Shown here: positions 16,680 through 24,842 of the stretch, in pieces
How the letters are laid out: every line of letters begins with the position of its first letter
Position numbering within the stretch: the stretch's first letter is position 1
Assembly: GCF_027857615.1 (NCBI RefSeq)
Contig: NZ_JAQIFT010000065.1
Span: forward strand, 1 to 54,555
DNA length: 54,555 nucleotides
Reading direction: 5' to 3'
DNA from: Holtiella tumoricola
GTDB taxonomy: Bacteria; Bacillota; Clostridia; Lachnospirales; Cellulosilyticaceae
Made by a program: the position numbers and the translations under genes
The notes under the pieces: generated by a model
The model's database searches: none
What the model was told of the DNA's origin: nothing
The model's input: only the letters and a program-made list of their open reading frames with translations

Positions 16680-18257
16680 TTAAAGTTGAATCGTCTTAGT
16701 CGCTATTGCTTTTCCAAACCAGCTATCATGTTCTACAAAAATCATGGTTGGTTGATATTTAAGAATTGCCTTTTCTAATTGTTCACTAAAATAGGTATCC
16801 ATATAATTTAAAGGCTCATCAAATATAATTAAATGATTGTCTTCTGCAAGTATACGTGCAATATTAACTTTCTTCAATTCTCCACTACTATACGTTTCAA
16901 GAGGACGTACTAAGAAATTTTCCGGTAGCTCAAAATAATCACATAGCTCTAGGAATTTTTCATACACCGGGTCTCCTGTAGTATATTTAAATCCTTCTTT
17001 TATATACCCTGTTTTCCATGTTGGCTCTTGGGCTACCATAGCAACTTGTAACCCCTCTACATATTCTATCCCCTCATTAGGTAATTCTCTGTTTAAGATT
17101 TTTAATAGCGTACTCTTACCTACACCATTTTTTCCTTTCACCCATATACGTTCTCCAGCGCATACTTCGAAATTAAAACCTTTAATAATTTGCTTCGTGT
17201 GGTCTGTATATCTAAAGCTTAGCTCTCTTATTTTCACTAAACATTTTTCTTCAATATCTTCTCTTTGATGCATCACAAGAGGCTTCACTTCTTCATAGTT
17301 TTGAAGAAGTTGTTTCTTCCTATCAATATGATCTTGCACTCTTGATTCAGAACGTTTGGCTTGCTTCATATACGTCTGTACCCCATTTGCTCTACCATTA
17401 GATGCAAATTGATATTTCTGTGTATTACCTATACTTGCCCAGTTTCTACTTTCTTTTGCACTACGTTCTAACTGACCTATTTCTTCTTCTAATCTTTCTC
17501 TAGTCCTTAGTTCATACTCTTCTTTTTTATCCTTATTGTGCTTCCAACTGGAATAGTTCCCTTTTTCTATGGTAATATCCTTCTTATTAATAGAAATAAC
17601 ATGATCAATCACTTGGTCTAGAAATTCTCTATCATGTGATACAACAATGAATCCCTTTTTCTTTTTAAGATATTGGGCTACAGCATCTTTCCCTTCTAAG
17701 TCTAAATGGTTGGTTGGCTCATCTAATAAAATAAAATGTTTTTTTCTTAGGAACAAAGTAAGGAGCATAATTCTCGTTTTTTCTCCACCTGATAAGGTGT
17801 CAAAATCACGTTCAAGCAACTCTGGATCTAACTTCATTTCATCCATTTCTTTTAAGATTTTACTTTCTATTTCATAGCCGTCTCTTTCAAGATACATTTC
17901 TTGTAACTTGGAGTATTCATCAAATCTTGCTTCATCATTTTGGCTAATAATAGCCTCCATAGTATCTTCTATAGATTTAAAACCACCAACATTTTCTTTA
18001 ATAATATCTTTAGTGATTCTATACTCACAGTCATTTTTATAAGGGAAATATTCTACTTCCACAGGTATGTTTATTTTCCCAGTTGTAGGCTCTAATTCGC
18101 CTTTTAACAGTCTTAATAAGGTAGTCTTTCCTCTTCCATTTCTCCCAATCAATCCTAACTTCCACTCTGTATTGATGACTAAATTTACATTCTCATAGAC
18201 AGGATTATAGAAATCTACATAATAGTAGCTCATTTTATTAATGGTTATTTTCGACAT
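16680..18257 (-). CDS. ABC-F ribosomal protection protein (Lsa/Vga/CplR-like)
   Basis: The 525-residue protein has two ABC domains and no membrane segments. Domain 1 has Walker A GRNGRGKTT, signature LSGGEKTR and Walker B ILLDEPTNHLD. A charged linker of about 80 residues follows (about 220-305). Domain 2 has GKNGVGKST, a degenerate signature YSSGELKK and IIFDEPLNYMD. The N-terminal WKLGLIGRNGRGKTTLLRLL and the NYMD in domain 2 are as in Lsa-type proteins. These enter the ribosomal E site and dislodge lincosamides, pleuromutilins or streptogramin A. The exact drug profile cannot be read from sequence. The start at 18257 has AGGAGG six bases upstream. An attenuator with short upstream ORFs precedes it. 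Confidence 0.9.
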   Translation of the reverse strand: MSKITINKMSYYYVDFYNPVYENVNLVINTEWKLGLIGRNGRGKTTLLRLLKGELEPTTGKINIPVEVEYFPYKNDCEYRITKDIIKENVGGFKSIEDTMEAIISQNDEARFDEYSKLQEMYLERDGYEIESKILKEMDEMKLDPELLERDFDTLSGGEKTRIMLLTLFLRKKHFILLDEPTNHLDLEGKDAVAQYLKKKKGFIVVSHDREFLDQVIDHVISINKKDITIEKGNYSSWKHNKDKKEEYELRTRERLEEEIGQLERSAKESRNWASIGNTQKYQFASNGRANGVQTYMKQAKRSESRVQDHIDRKKQLLQNYEEVKPLVMHQREDIEEKCLVKIRELSFRYTDHTKQIIKGFNFEVCAGERIWVKGKNGVGKSTLLKILNRELPNEGIEYVEGLQVAMVAQEPTWKTGYIKEGFKYTTGDPVYEKFLELCDYFELPENFLVRPLETYSSGELKKVNIARILAEDNHLIIFDEPLNYMDTYFSEQLEKAILKYQPTMIFVEHDSWFGKAIATKTIQL

Positions 18258-18372
18258 ATAGCCTCCTTGTTGGCCTGTACTAAAAAAGCAATAAAAAAAG
18301 AGCTCAAGAAACAACTTGAACCATGAAATAATTCGTATTTATTCAGTACAAAGAAAACCTCCACTTCTACTT

Positions 18373-18405
18373 TCAAAGTGTAGTCTTTCTGTATTTGTAC
18401 TTCAT
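18373..18405 (-). CDS. putative leader peptide MKYKYRKTTL
   Basis: A 10-codon ORF (ATG at 18405, TGA at 18375-18373) lies within the attenuator. Its start codon sits just inside the long-range helix and its coding bases form one strand of the AGTACAAA/TTTGTACT pair. A ribosome stalled on it would open those helices and change terminator folding. No strong ribosome binding site is visible. Confidence 0.4.
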   Translation of the reverse strand: MKYKYRKTTL

Positions 18406-18412
18406 AAACGAA

Positions 18413-18433
18413 TTATTTTTCTCTGATTCTCAT
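18413..18433 (-). CDS. putative leader peptide MRIREK
   Basis: A 6-codon ORF (ATG at 18433, TAA at 18415-18413) ends eight bases before the next mini-ORF. Its stop codon lies in the left arm of the 11-bp long-range helix. A weak purine-rich tract precedes it. It is supported only by position in the attenuator. Confidence 0.35.
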   Translation of the reverse strand: MRIREK

Positions 18434-18526
18434 TTTTTTCTCAACCTCTTGGATTCATTATTTTAACACATTATAGAATGTACATCCTATTTTGTCAATG
18501 TTCTTAATTTTTATTAGTTCTTTCTA

Positions 18527-19255
18527 TTAATCAGCTGTCACTTTAGAATGTTGCTTCATAAATTTACGATTGATCCAAATCCCAACAGCACTTACAATAC
18601 CTACTACTATAAAAGTTATAACAGATGTCCCCACTTTACCTTGCTGTAATGCATCCCCTGCAAAAGTAGATGAAATAACAGCTGGCACTCTAGCTATGAA
18701 AGAAATAAGAAGGAATTTACTTAATGATAAATCTGTAAAGGGGATAAAGTATGTCAATATATCCTTCGGTGTTCCTGGTATAAAAAAGAGTATGAATACC
18801 AGTTTTTCTATCTTTTTATTGTTCTGTAAAAACTGAAGCTTTTCAAACTTACTTTCATTAATAAATTGCTTTATAAAATCATATCCTAATCCTTTTACTA
18901 AGTAAAAAATAATGACTGACCCTATAGTAAGCCCTATTTGGCATACAATATACCCCCACCAAGTACCGTACAACATACCTGCTAATACTTCCACTGCTTC
19001 TCCTGGAATAATGAATATAACTACTTGTATAATTTGAATGACTACAAAAAACATCATTCCCCATATGCCTTTATCCCTGAGGCTTTCTACTACTAACATT
19101 CTTCCCTCTTCTGATAAAAACTGTTGTGCATATGGGAGTGCCATCAATCCTATTCCCATAATCAATCCTACAATAATAATAAGAGCACTAAATTTATAAA
19201 TAGAAGAAAATGTATTTGATTTCTTTTTAGGTACTATTAAAGTTGTTTGCTCCAT
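18527..19255 (-). CDS. TVP38/TMEM64 (DedA/VTT) family membrane protein
   Basis: The 242-residue integral membrane protein has a hydrophobic helix at about 21-45. The VTT core follows, with FIIPGEAVEVLAGMLYGTWWG, a long central helix set and the FFIPGTPKDILTYFIP motif. VTT proteins include flippases and scramblases that move undecaprenyl phosphate or phospholipids across the membrane. Which lipid applies here is unknown. The gene is monocistronic. A repeat of about 64 bp shared with another promoter region lies upstream (19340-19403). Confidence 0.88.
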   Translation of the reverse strand: MEQTTLIVPKKKSNTFSSIYKFSALIIIVGLIMGIGLMALPYAQQFLSEEGRMLVVESLRDKGIWGMMFFVVIQIIQVVIFIIPGEAVEVLAGMLYGTWWGYIVCQIGLTIGSVIIFYLVKGLGYDFIKQFINESKFEKLQFLQNNKKIEKLVFILFFIPGTPKDILTYFIPFTDLSLSKFLLISFIARVPAVISSTFAGDALQQGKVGTSVITFIVVGIVSAVGIWINRKFMKQHSKVTAD

Positions 19256-19339
19256 CTTTTAAATGTCCTCCTCTAGCTGTCACTTTTAATCTACAACTAG
19301 TTTAATGGACACATCTTAATATTCTTACTAGTGATTCCT

Positions 19340-19403
19340 TAATATTTACTTAAGGTTTCTTAAAGAAAGTTATAATATATTTTTTTCCAAAATCGCTATA
19401 TTA
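19340..19403. repeat. diverged ~65-bp repeat, copy 1 (upstream of TVP38 gene)
   Basis: The segment matches 22873-22937 over its full length, with one gap and roughly four in five bases identical, ending in the exactly shared AAAATCGCTATATTA. On the minus strand both copies run TAATATAGCGATTTT, then a TATTATAA-like -10, then two TTAAG-type direct repeats. A shared promoter/operator is one reading, a decayed mobile element another. Confidence 0.6.
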
Positions 19404-19410
19404 AAATCTC

Positions 19411-19842
19411 TTAAAGCTTATTAAAGACTATACTACCACTTTGTTCAAAATCCACTGTAACCTCAGCTTCTGTAAAATGTATTTCAAAAAGAACTAAGTA
19501 TGCTCCCACTTGTTCTATGGTCATTGCATAGTCTGGAATCTTTTTAATAAAGCCTTCTTTCACATCATAAATCGTCTCTTTGCTCTTCTCCACTTTAGCA
19601 TCCTTAACTCTTATATGGGCGTTACCTTCATATGGTATTGTGGTAAAGGCAACATTATTATTTTGCGCAAACTCCTCTACCTTTTCATTATCTGCAAAGG
19701 ATGCAAAATAAAGAACCCCTTCCTTTGATTCATCATAAAAGAAGTTAACCACACGCACATTAGGTTTGCCCTCTCTACAAGTTGCTAATGCAATTTCCTT
19801 ATGCTCTCCCATAAGTCTCTTAAATACTTCTAAAATATTCAT
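19411..19842 (-). CDS. pyridoxamine 5'-phosphate oxidase-like flavin-binding protein
   Basis: The 143-residue split-barrel protein has the family N-terminus (FKRLMGEHKEIALATCREGKPNVRVVNFFYDE) and ends in a VTVDFEQSGSIVFNKL strand. Such proteins bind FMN or F420 and reduce varied substrates; some bind heme. It is too short to be a biosynthetic PdxH. GAGGAGG precedes the ATG at 19842. It is probably transcribed alone. The regulator encoded divergently at 19963 is a candidate controller. Confidence 0.8.
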   Translation of the reverse strand: MNILEVFKRLMGEHKEIALATCREGKPNVRVVNFFYDESKEGVLYFASFADNEKVEEFAQNNNVAFTTIPYEGNAHIRVKDAKVEKSKETIYDVKEGFIKKIPDYAMTIEQVGAYLVLFEIHFTEAEVTVDFEQSGSIVFNKL

Positions 19843-19962
19843 TTGTATGCCTCCTCATTCTTTATCTCTATAAGACTTTTTTATTATATCGCGCAAATCT
19901 TGACAACATTATGTCAGGGTTATAAGGTTAATTTATAAAAATAGATAAGGAAAACTATACCT

Positions 19963-20907
19963 ATGAAAATTGATCGTTTAATAGCTATCATTATGGTACT
20001 TCTTAATTGTGATAAAATTACTGCGACCAAGCTTGCAGAAATGTTTGAAGTAACACCTAGGACAATCTATCGAGATATTGATACAATCTCTCAAGCTGGT
20101 ATTCCTATTGTTACAACTACCGGCATTGATGGAGGCATTAGTATACTACCCTCCTATAAAATTGATAAGAAATTCTTTTCTCCTGAAGATATCCAATCTC
20201 TTTTAATGGGACTCTCTAGCATTTCCACAACGTTGCCACCTTCAGAATTAGTAGGTATTAAAGAGAAGCTAAAAAATCTTCTGCCTACTGAACACACTAA
20301 AGAACGCTTGCTCAAATCAAACCAAATTACCATTGACCTTACCACCTGGATGGGAAATAAGAAATTTATAGTGACTCTGGAACAACTTAAAGAAGCTTTA
20401 AATTTGAACACACTTATTATGTTTGACTACTACAACTTAAAAGGCTCTAAAACCAATCGTATTGTAGAACCTTACCAGCTTATTCTCAAAGAATCTTATT
20501 GGTATTTACAAGGTTACTGTACAGAAAAAAATAGCTTTAGAACCTTCAAATTATCTCGTATCACTAACCTTAAGTTACTAAACTCTACTTTTGTTCCTCG
20601 TAATTTTACACCCCTTCCACTAAGCGGACAGGGATGGATTGATCAACAACTTATTCCTATACAACTACGTATTGATGCCTCTCTTCTAGAAAAAATGATA
20701 GAGCTTTGTGGTGAAGATCATATCATCCCCACTGATTATAATACGTTTATCGTTACTTTTCCTTTTGTACCAGATGATATGGGGTATAATCTTCTACTTA
20801 GTTTTGGAGATAAGTGTGAATGTTTATCCCCTCCAGATATTCGTAAAGAATTTGCTAATCGTATTAAAAAATTATATAGCATTTATACTACTCAGCTACC
20901 TTTGTAG
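19963..20907 (+). CDS. YafY-type HTH/WYL-domain transcriptional regulator
   Basis: The 314-residue regulator has an N-terminal HTH (residues 5-60, KLAEMFEVTPRTIYRDIDTI), a linker helix, a WYL domain (about 145-215, with SYWYLQGYC) and a C-terminal winged extension. WYL domains bind small ligands or nucleic acid. It is divergent from the flavin-binding protein at 19411-19842, with about 120 bases between, so it may control that gene and itself. The gene ends at a bidirectional hairpin shared with the convergent neighbour. Confidence 0.9.
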   Translation: MKIDRLIAIIMVLLNCDKITATKLAEMFEVTPRTIYRDIDTISQAGIPIVTTTGIDGGISILPSYKIDKKFFSPEDIQSLLMGLSSISTTLPPSELVGIKEKLKNLLPTEHTKERLLKSNQITIDLTTWMGNKKFIVTLEQLKEALNLNTLIMFDYYNLKGSKTNRIVEPYQLILKESYWYLQGYCTEKNSFRTFKLSRITNLKLLNSTFVPRNFTPLPLSGQGWIDQQLIPIQLRIDASLLEKMIELCGEDHIIPTDYNTFIVTFPFVPDDMGYNLLLSFGDKCECLSPPDIRKEFANRIKKLYSIYTTQLPL

Positions 20908-20923
20908 TAGGATTAATTCACAT

Positions 20924-20950
20924 AAAAAAAGAGAGCCTTGTAGCTCTCTT
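20924..20950 (-). terminator. terminator between convergent genes
   Basis: AAGAGAGC (20929-20936) pairs with GCTCTCTT (20943-20950). On the minus strand it is followed by seven T residues, so it strongly ends the AraC-phosphotransferase gene and can also stop plus-strand transcripts. Confidence 0.85.
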
Positions 20951-20954
20951 ATAT

Positions 20955-22268
20955 TTAAAAAATATCCTCTTTATTTTCCCATATCCAACTAAGCATTTCA
21001 CGATTTTGTAATGCGCAGTCTTTGTAAACCTCATGATCAACAAGCCATGCAATAAAAATCATCTGAATGGAATAGATTACATAAGGAATTGCTTGTTTTT
21101 CTTCCTCCGTAAGGTGTGCGATTTGGTCATATCCTTTAATAATACCCTTAAGTATATCAGGCCACTTCTCATATCCTTCCTCTACTGCCCTAGATTCTGA
21201 TAAAATTCCTGTGGCACAATAACAAGGGTCAAAGAGTCTCACATTACGTTCACTTATAGTGAAGTCTATGAACCCTGTAATATGCCCTTCATCAAACATA
21301 ATATTAGAAGGATTAGCATCTCTATGGATAACTTGTCATGGAAGTTGATTATAAAGTTTAGGGAAGTTCTCCATATACTCTAAATAAAATGCTTCTGGTA
21401 GCGGGCATCCCCATTGTTCCATCACCGTTCTAGTCTGTGGCATCGCCCAGTTCATAACCACTTCTAACATATTGGTATCATTGACCTCTAGCATATCATC
21501 TTGAGCTAGCAACGCTTGATGAAGTTCTCCAATAGCTTCTCCATATTGAATAGCAATTTCAACTCTATTCTCTTGATACCTTTCTTCAACAGGTAAAAAG
21601 GAACCAGGAACTCTATTAGTAACAACGAAAAATCGATCTCCTTCAATAATAAATTCTTCTCCTTGTTTTGTAGGTATAGGGCAGGGTGTCACAAGCCCTA
21701 CCTTTGTAAGTGCTTTAGAAATTGCAATGTGCCCTCTAAGCTCTGCAATATTTTTACCTGTTTTAAAAATAAACTGATTACCAATGTTCCAAGTATCTCG
21801 TGACTGCATTGCGCCACCTGCTACAAAAGTAGGTTCAATTTTCAACGTTCTATCAAGTTCCCAATTTAATAAGATCTCTTTGATTTGTGTGTTTGTAAGC
21901 ATACGCTTTGCCTCCTCCAATAAACAAACTGCTTTTGGTTTCTTAGCAGTATTTAATTTAAGAAACTTAGAAGGAGAACATCCAAACTCACGTTTAAAAG
22001 CCTTATAAAAACCAGCATGTGTATCAAATCCATAAAGTAATGCAGTATCAACCATTTTACCTGTCTGGCTTATTTCATAAATAGCATGTAGAATACGCCT
22101 TTTGGTAATATAAGCTGCTACTGGCATTCCTACAACATCTGAAAAAAGATGACAAAAATGATAATTTGAAAATCCCACTAACTTTGCTATTTCAGATATT
22201 AAAAGTTCTGTTTTTAAATTTTCTTCGATATAATCTATGGCTTTTTGCAATAGTTCAATGGTTGACAT
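20955..22268 (-). pseudogene. AraC-type HTH fused to an APH-like phosphotransferase, interrupted by in-frame TGA
   Basis: Codons 1-310 are open, codon 311 is TGA (21338-21336), and the same frame then runs 126 codons to the end (437 in total). Residues 1-105 form an AraC-type double helix-turn-helix. Residues about 130-437 are an aminoglycoside-phosphotransferase/choline-kinase-like domain (FIFKTGKNIAELRGHI lysine region). The catalytic block VIHRDANPSNIMFDEG and the metal-binding GFIDF lie just beyond the TGA. The context LP-stop-QVIHRD suggests an arginine CGA changed to TGA by a single C-to-T. Without readthrough only the DNA-binding part and a dead half-kinase would be made. The fusion is unusual. 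The substrate is unknown. Confidence 0.85.
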
Positions 22269-22361
22269 GTTTGTTCTCCCTTCGCTTCTTCCCTCTCGGT
22301 AATTAAAGTTTATCAGAAGATTATCTAAAAAATATTTCCTACATTGTGATGATTAAAGTCG

Positions 22362-22796
22362 TTACCTTTGAGCAAGGTATTCTCTGATGCGTGGTTTTAG
22401 TTTCTGCTTATCTCTAGAATACTTCAAATAGAACTCTAAACTTTGTACCATCATTTTTTGACCATCTATCAAGAGTACCTCAGCATCTTTATTAAATTCA
22501 TCTTGATTTATTGCTTTACTACTTTCATAAAATAAGCAATGTACTTGCTGACCTTCTACTTCTATAAAAAAGTACTCTAAGCCTATCTCACAAACCCTTT
22601 CACTTAAACTCATCTTATAATCTTTAAATACTTCTTTAACCTTTTCTCTTTCACTGTACATAAAGACTATATCAATATCATCCATTTCAAAGTCTATTCC
22701 ATGAATAAAGACCGAAGTTGAAGCATCAAAATGATAGCTTATATTGCTTTGCTCCAATATGTTAGCTAAATTTTTTATAACTATGCTCTGTTCCAT
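22362..22796 (-). CDS. nucleotidyltransferase-like protein
   Basis: The 144-residue protein contains a DDIDIVF acidic pair in a nucleotidyltransferase-like setting, preceded by a beta-alpha unit (ISYHFDASTSVFIHG). A C-terminal helix (SLEFYLKYSRDKQKLKPRI) is like that of antibiotic- or toxin-type nucleotidyltransferases. The classic GSxxxG motif is not clear, so activity is doubtful. The start at 22796 is chosen because GGGGGA lies eight bases upstream; an in-frame ATG at 22811 lies before that site. Its promoter region carries the second copy of the 65-bp repeat. Confidence 0.6.
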   Translation of the reverse strand: MEQSIVIKNLANILEQSNISYHFDASTSVFIHGIDFEMDDIDIVFMYSEREKVKEVFKDYKMSLSERVCEIGLEYFFIEVEGQQVHCLFYESSKAINQDEFNKDAEVLLIDGQKMMVQSLEFYLKYSRDKQKLKPRIREYLAQR

Positions 22797-22872
22797 TAGT
22801 CTATCCCCCATATCTTAACTATCAATTATCTTTACTTAAACTGAATTTATAACACATTTAGCCAACACATTT

Positions 22873-22937
22873 TAATACTTACTTAAAGCTTCTTAAAAAA
22901 AATTATAATGTATTCTTCTTTTAAAATCGCTATATTA
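22873..22937. repeat. diverged ~65-bp repeat, copy 2
   Basis: This copy pairs with 19340-19403 (same orientation). Here the -10-like element on the minus strand is a perfect TATAAT, preceded at 19 bases by the conserved TAGCGA. It is followed by TTTTAAG and CTTTAAG repeats 10-11 bases apart. It lies upstream of the nucleotidyltransferase-like gene. Confidence 0.6.
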
Positions 22938-22997
22938 CTAAAAAGTTCTTTTTGCTTTATAATGTCTACTTCCTTTAGAGCAGGGTAATAAAAACAA

Positions 22998-23030
22998 AAG
23001 GCACTACTTTTATCAATAAGTAGTGTCTTT
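22998..23030 (-). terminator. intrinsic terminator after the alcohol dehydrogenase
   Basis: AAAGGCACTACTT pairs with AAGTAGTGTCTTT (one wobble), and the minus strand continues into T-rich sequence. It is 14 bases past the stop at 23044. Confidence 0.8.
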
Positions 23031-23043
23031 TACTATAATCTTA

Positions 23044-24210
23044 TTATAGTGATTGCTTTAAAATTTGGATGATTTCTTCCTTAGTTAAAATCTTATATCC
23101 TCCAGGTAAAATAAAAGCACCATCTGCAATATTACTTAACATCTCTTCTGTTACCCCTAACTCTGTTAAATTCATTACTAAGCCCAGTTCTTTCATATAA
23201 TTTTCCATTTGATCAAGGCCTATTTTTGCTACTTCATCATCACTTTTACCTTCTGGATTAACATTCCATACATTTATTGCATAACGTTTAAATTTAGCAA
23301 GACCATCTGGCATAATATGGCGATAATACGGCATGGATATGGCTGAAAGTGTCATTCCATGTGTTGCATTTGTATGACCTCCAACTGACTGTCCAATCAT
23401 ATGAACCATCCAGTCTGTAGTTTTTCCTTTAGCAACTAATGTATTAAGTGCCCATGTGGCAATCCACATAATATTACTTCTTGCTTCATAATTTTGAGGT
23501 TCTTTAAGTGCAATTTTTGAACTATTAATTAATGACTTTAATAATCCCTCCATAATATAATCTGAAGTATTATCATCTGTTCCAGAGAAATACTGTTCTA
23601 AAATATGAGACATTATATCATAAAAACCAGCTACCATTTGATACTCTGGTAATGTATAAGTATAGATTGGATTTAGAATAGAGAATTTAGGAAATACCTT
23701 ATCTCCAAATACATGACCAATTTTTAATTTGCTTTTAGAATTTGTAATAACAGATCCGCCATTCATTTCAGATCCTGTTCCTACCATTGTTAGAATACAT
23801 CCTACAGGAATAATTTTGTTATCTACATCTTCCATACGAAGATAATATTTTTCCCATGGATCTTCTTCACAATGCGTTGATACTGAAACTGCTTTTGCAT
23901 AGTCACAACAAGATCCTCCACCTACTGAAAGAATTAAATCAACATTATTTTCTTTTGCAACTCTACAACCTTCATAAAGTTTTTCTAGTGTAGGATTTGG
24001 CATAACCCCTGATACTTCAAAAACATCTTTATCTGCATCTTTTAAAATCTTTATGACATCATCGTAAATACCATTCTTTTTAATAGAACCACCACCGTAG
24101 ATTAATAGCACACGTTTACCATAAGTAGCAAGTTCTCCACCCAAATAAGAAAGTGCGTCTTCTCCAAAATAAAGCTTTGTTGGATTTGAGTACTCAAAGT
24201 TTCCTAACAT
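23044..24210 (-). CDS. iron-containing alcohol dehydrogenase (BdhA/YqhD-like)
   Basis: The 388-residue cytosolic enzyme is of the butanol dehydrogenase type, reducing aldehydes to alcohols with NAD(P)H. It begins with the family pattern FEYSNPTKLYFGEDAL and has a nucleotide-binding GGGSCCDYAKAV. It keeps the metal-site segments FYDIMSHILEQYF and MIGQSVGGHTNATHG, which supply Asp and three His. Its length is normal. GGAGG precedes the ATG. It is 43 bases downstream of the acetyltransferase gene, in a cluster divergent from LysR. The GGGS motif suggests NADPH use, but this is not certain. Confidence 0.9.
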   Translation of the reverse strand: MLGNFEYSNPTKLYFGEDALSYLGGELATYGKRVLLIYGGGSIKKNGIYDDVIKILKDADKDVFEVSGVMPNPTLEKLYEGCRVAKENNVDLILSVGGGSCCDYAKAVSVSTHCEEDPWEKYYLRMEDVDNKIIPVGCILTMVGTGSEMNGGSVITNSKSKLKIGHVFGDKVFPKFSILNPIYTYTLPEYQMVAGFYDIMSHILEQYFSGTDDNTSDYIMEGLLKSLINSSKIALKEPQNYEARSNIMWIATWALNTLVAKGKTTDWMVHMIGQSVGGHTNATHGMTLSAISMPYYRHIMPDGLAKFKRYAINVWNVNPEGKSDDEVAKIGLDQMENYMKELGLVMNLTELGVTEEMLSNIADGAFILPGGYKILTKEEIIQILKQSL

Positions 24211-24253
24211 ATATAACCTCCTATTTTTAATTACTATATTTTATCCCTATAAC

Positions 24254-24823
24254 TTACTCTTCTATATTTTTTATACATCTTGCAGGATTTCCACCCACCA
24301 CTGTTTTTCCCTCTACATTTTTTGTAACAACTGCTCCAGCAGCTATAACAGCCCCCTCACCAATAGTTACACCAGGTAAAATAGTTGCATTGGCTCCAAT
24401 CCATACATTCTTACCTATATAAATGGATTTTGGAATGAGGTTACCTCTCTTTTCAGGTACCATACTATGGTTCAACGTGGCTAGCACAACATTATGTCCA
24501 ATAAGTACGCCATCTTCTATAGTAATACCACCCTGATCTTGAAACCTGCATCCAGAGTTGATAAATACATTTTTACCAATTACAATATTCTTTCCACAGT
24601 CCGTATAAAAAGGTGGAAACATACGAAATGATGGATCCACTGATTTCCCAATAAGCTCTGAAAAAATCCTTCTAATTTCTTCAGGCGTCTGATAAGAATT
24701 ATTTAGTTTATTAGTAAGCTTTAGAGCTTCCTGTGAAAGATAGCTCATAAATTTATGTACCTCTGAATTTGCATCTATTTCCTTGCCACTATTTAAGCAC
24801 TCTAAAAATTTTTCTAAATTCAC
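24254..24823 (-). CDS. sugar O-acetyltransferase, LacA/maltose-acetyltransferase type
   Basis: The 189-residue protein has an N-terminal helical maltose-acetyltransferase cap (about 1-60). A left-handed beta-helix of hexapeptide repeats follows (VIGKNVFINSGC, ITIEDGVLIGHN, IYIGKNVWIGAN, VTIGEGAVIAAGAVVTKNV) with the catalytic histidine in LNHSM. It transfers acetyl from acetyl-CoA to a sugar hydroxyl. The start is GTG with AAGGAAG upstream. It lies between the lipoprotein and alcohol dehydrogenase genes with short gaps, so it is probably in one operon. Confidence 0.9.
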   Translation of the reverse strand: MNLEKFLECLNSGKEIDANSEVHKFMSYLSQEALKLTNKLNNSYQTPEEIRRIFSELIGKSVDPSFRMFPPFYTDCGKNIVIGKNVFINSGCRFQDQGGITIEDGVLIGHNVVLATLNHSMVPEKRGNLIPKSIYIGKNVWIGANATILPGVTIGEGAVIAAGAVVTKNVEGKTVVGGNPARCIKNIEE

Positions 24824-24842
24824 GGTTTCACTTCCTTTTTAT

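Larger units (their letters stand above)
18293..18440 (-). promoter_or_regulatory. transcription attenuator leader of the ABC-F gene
   Basis: The leader ends in a terminator: GGTTCAAG (18322-18315) pairs with CTTGAGCT (18308-18301) and is followed by seven T. Upstream parts can pair over long range: AAATAATTCGT with ACGAATTATTT (18408-18418 and 18326-18336, perfect 11 bp) and AGTACAAA with TTTGTACT (18394-18401 and 18345-18352). Two tiny ORFs lie inside. This is the plan of ribosome-stalling attenuators that induce ABC-F resistance genes. The mechanism here is inferred. Confidence 0.75.

Noticed and set aside
21336..21338. TGA as a selenocysteine codon in the kinase domain
   Set aside because: The expected residue is a non-catalytic arginine, not cysteine, and I see no clear selenocysteine insertion hairpin downstream.
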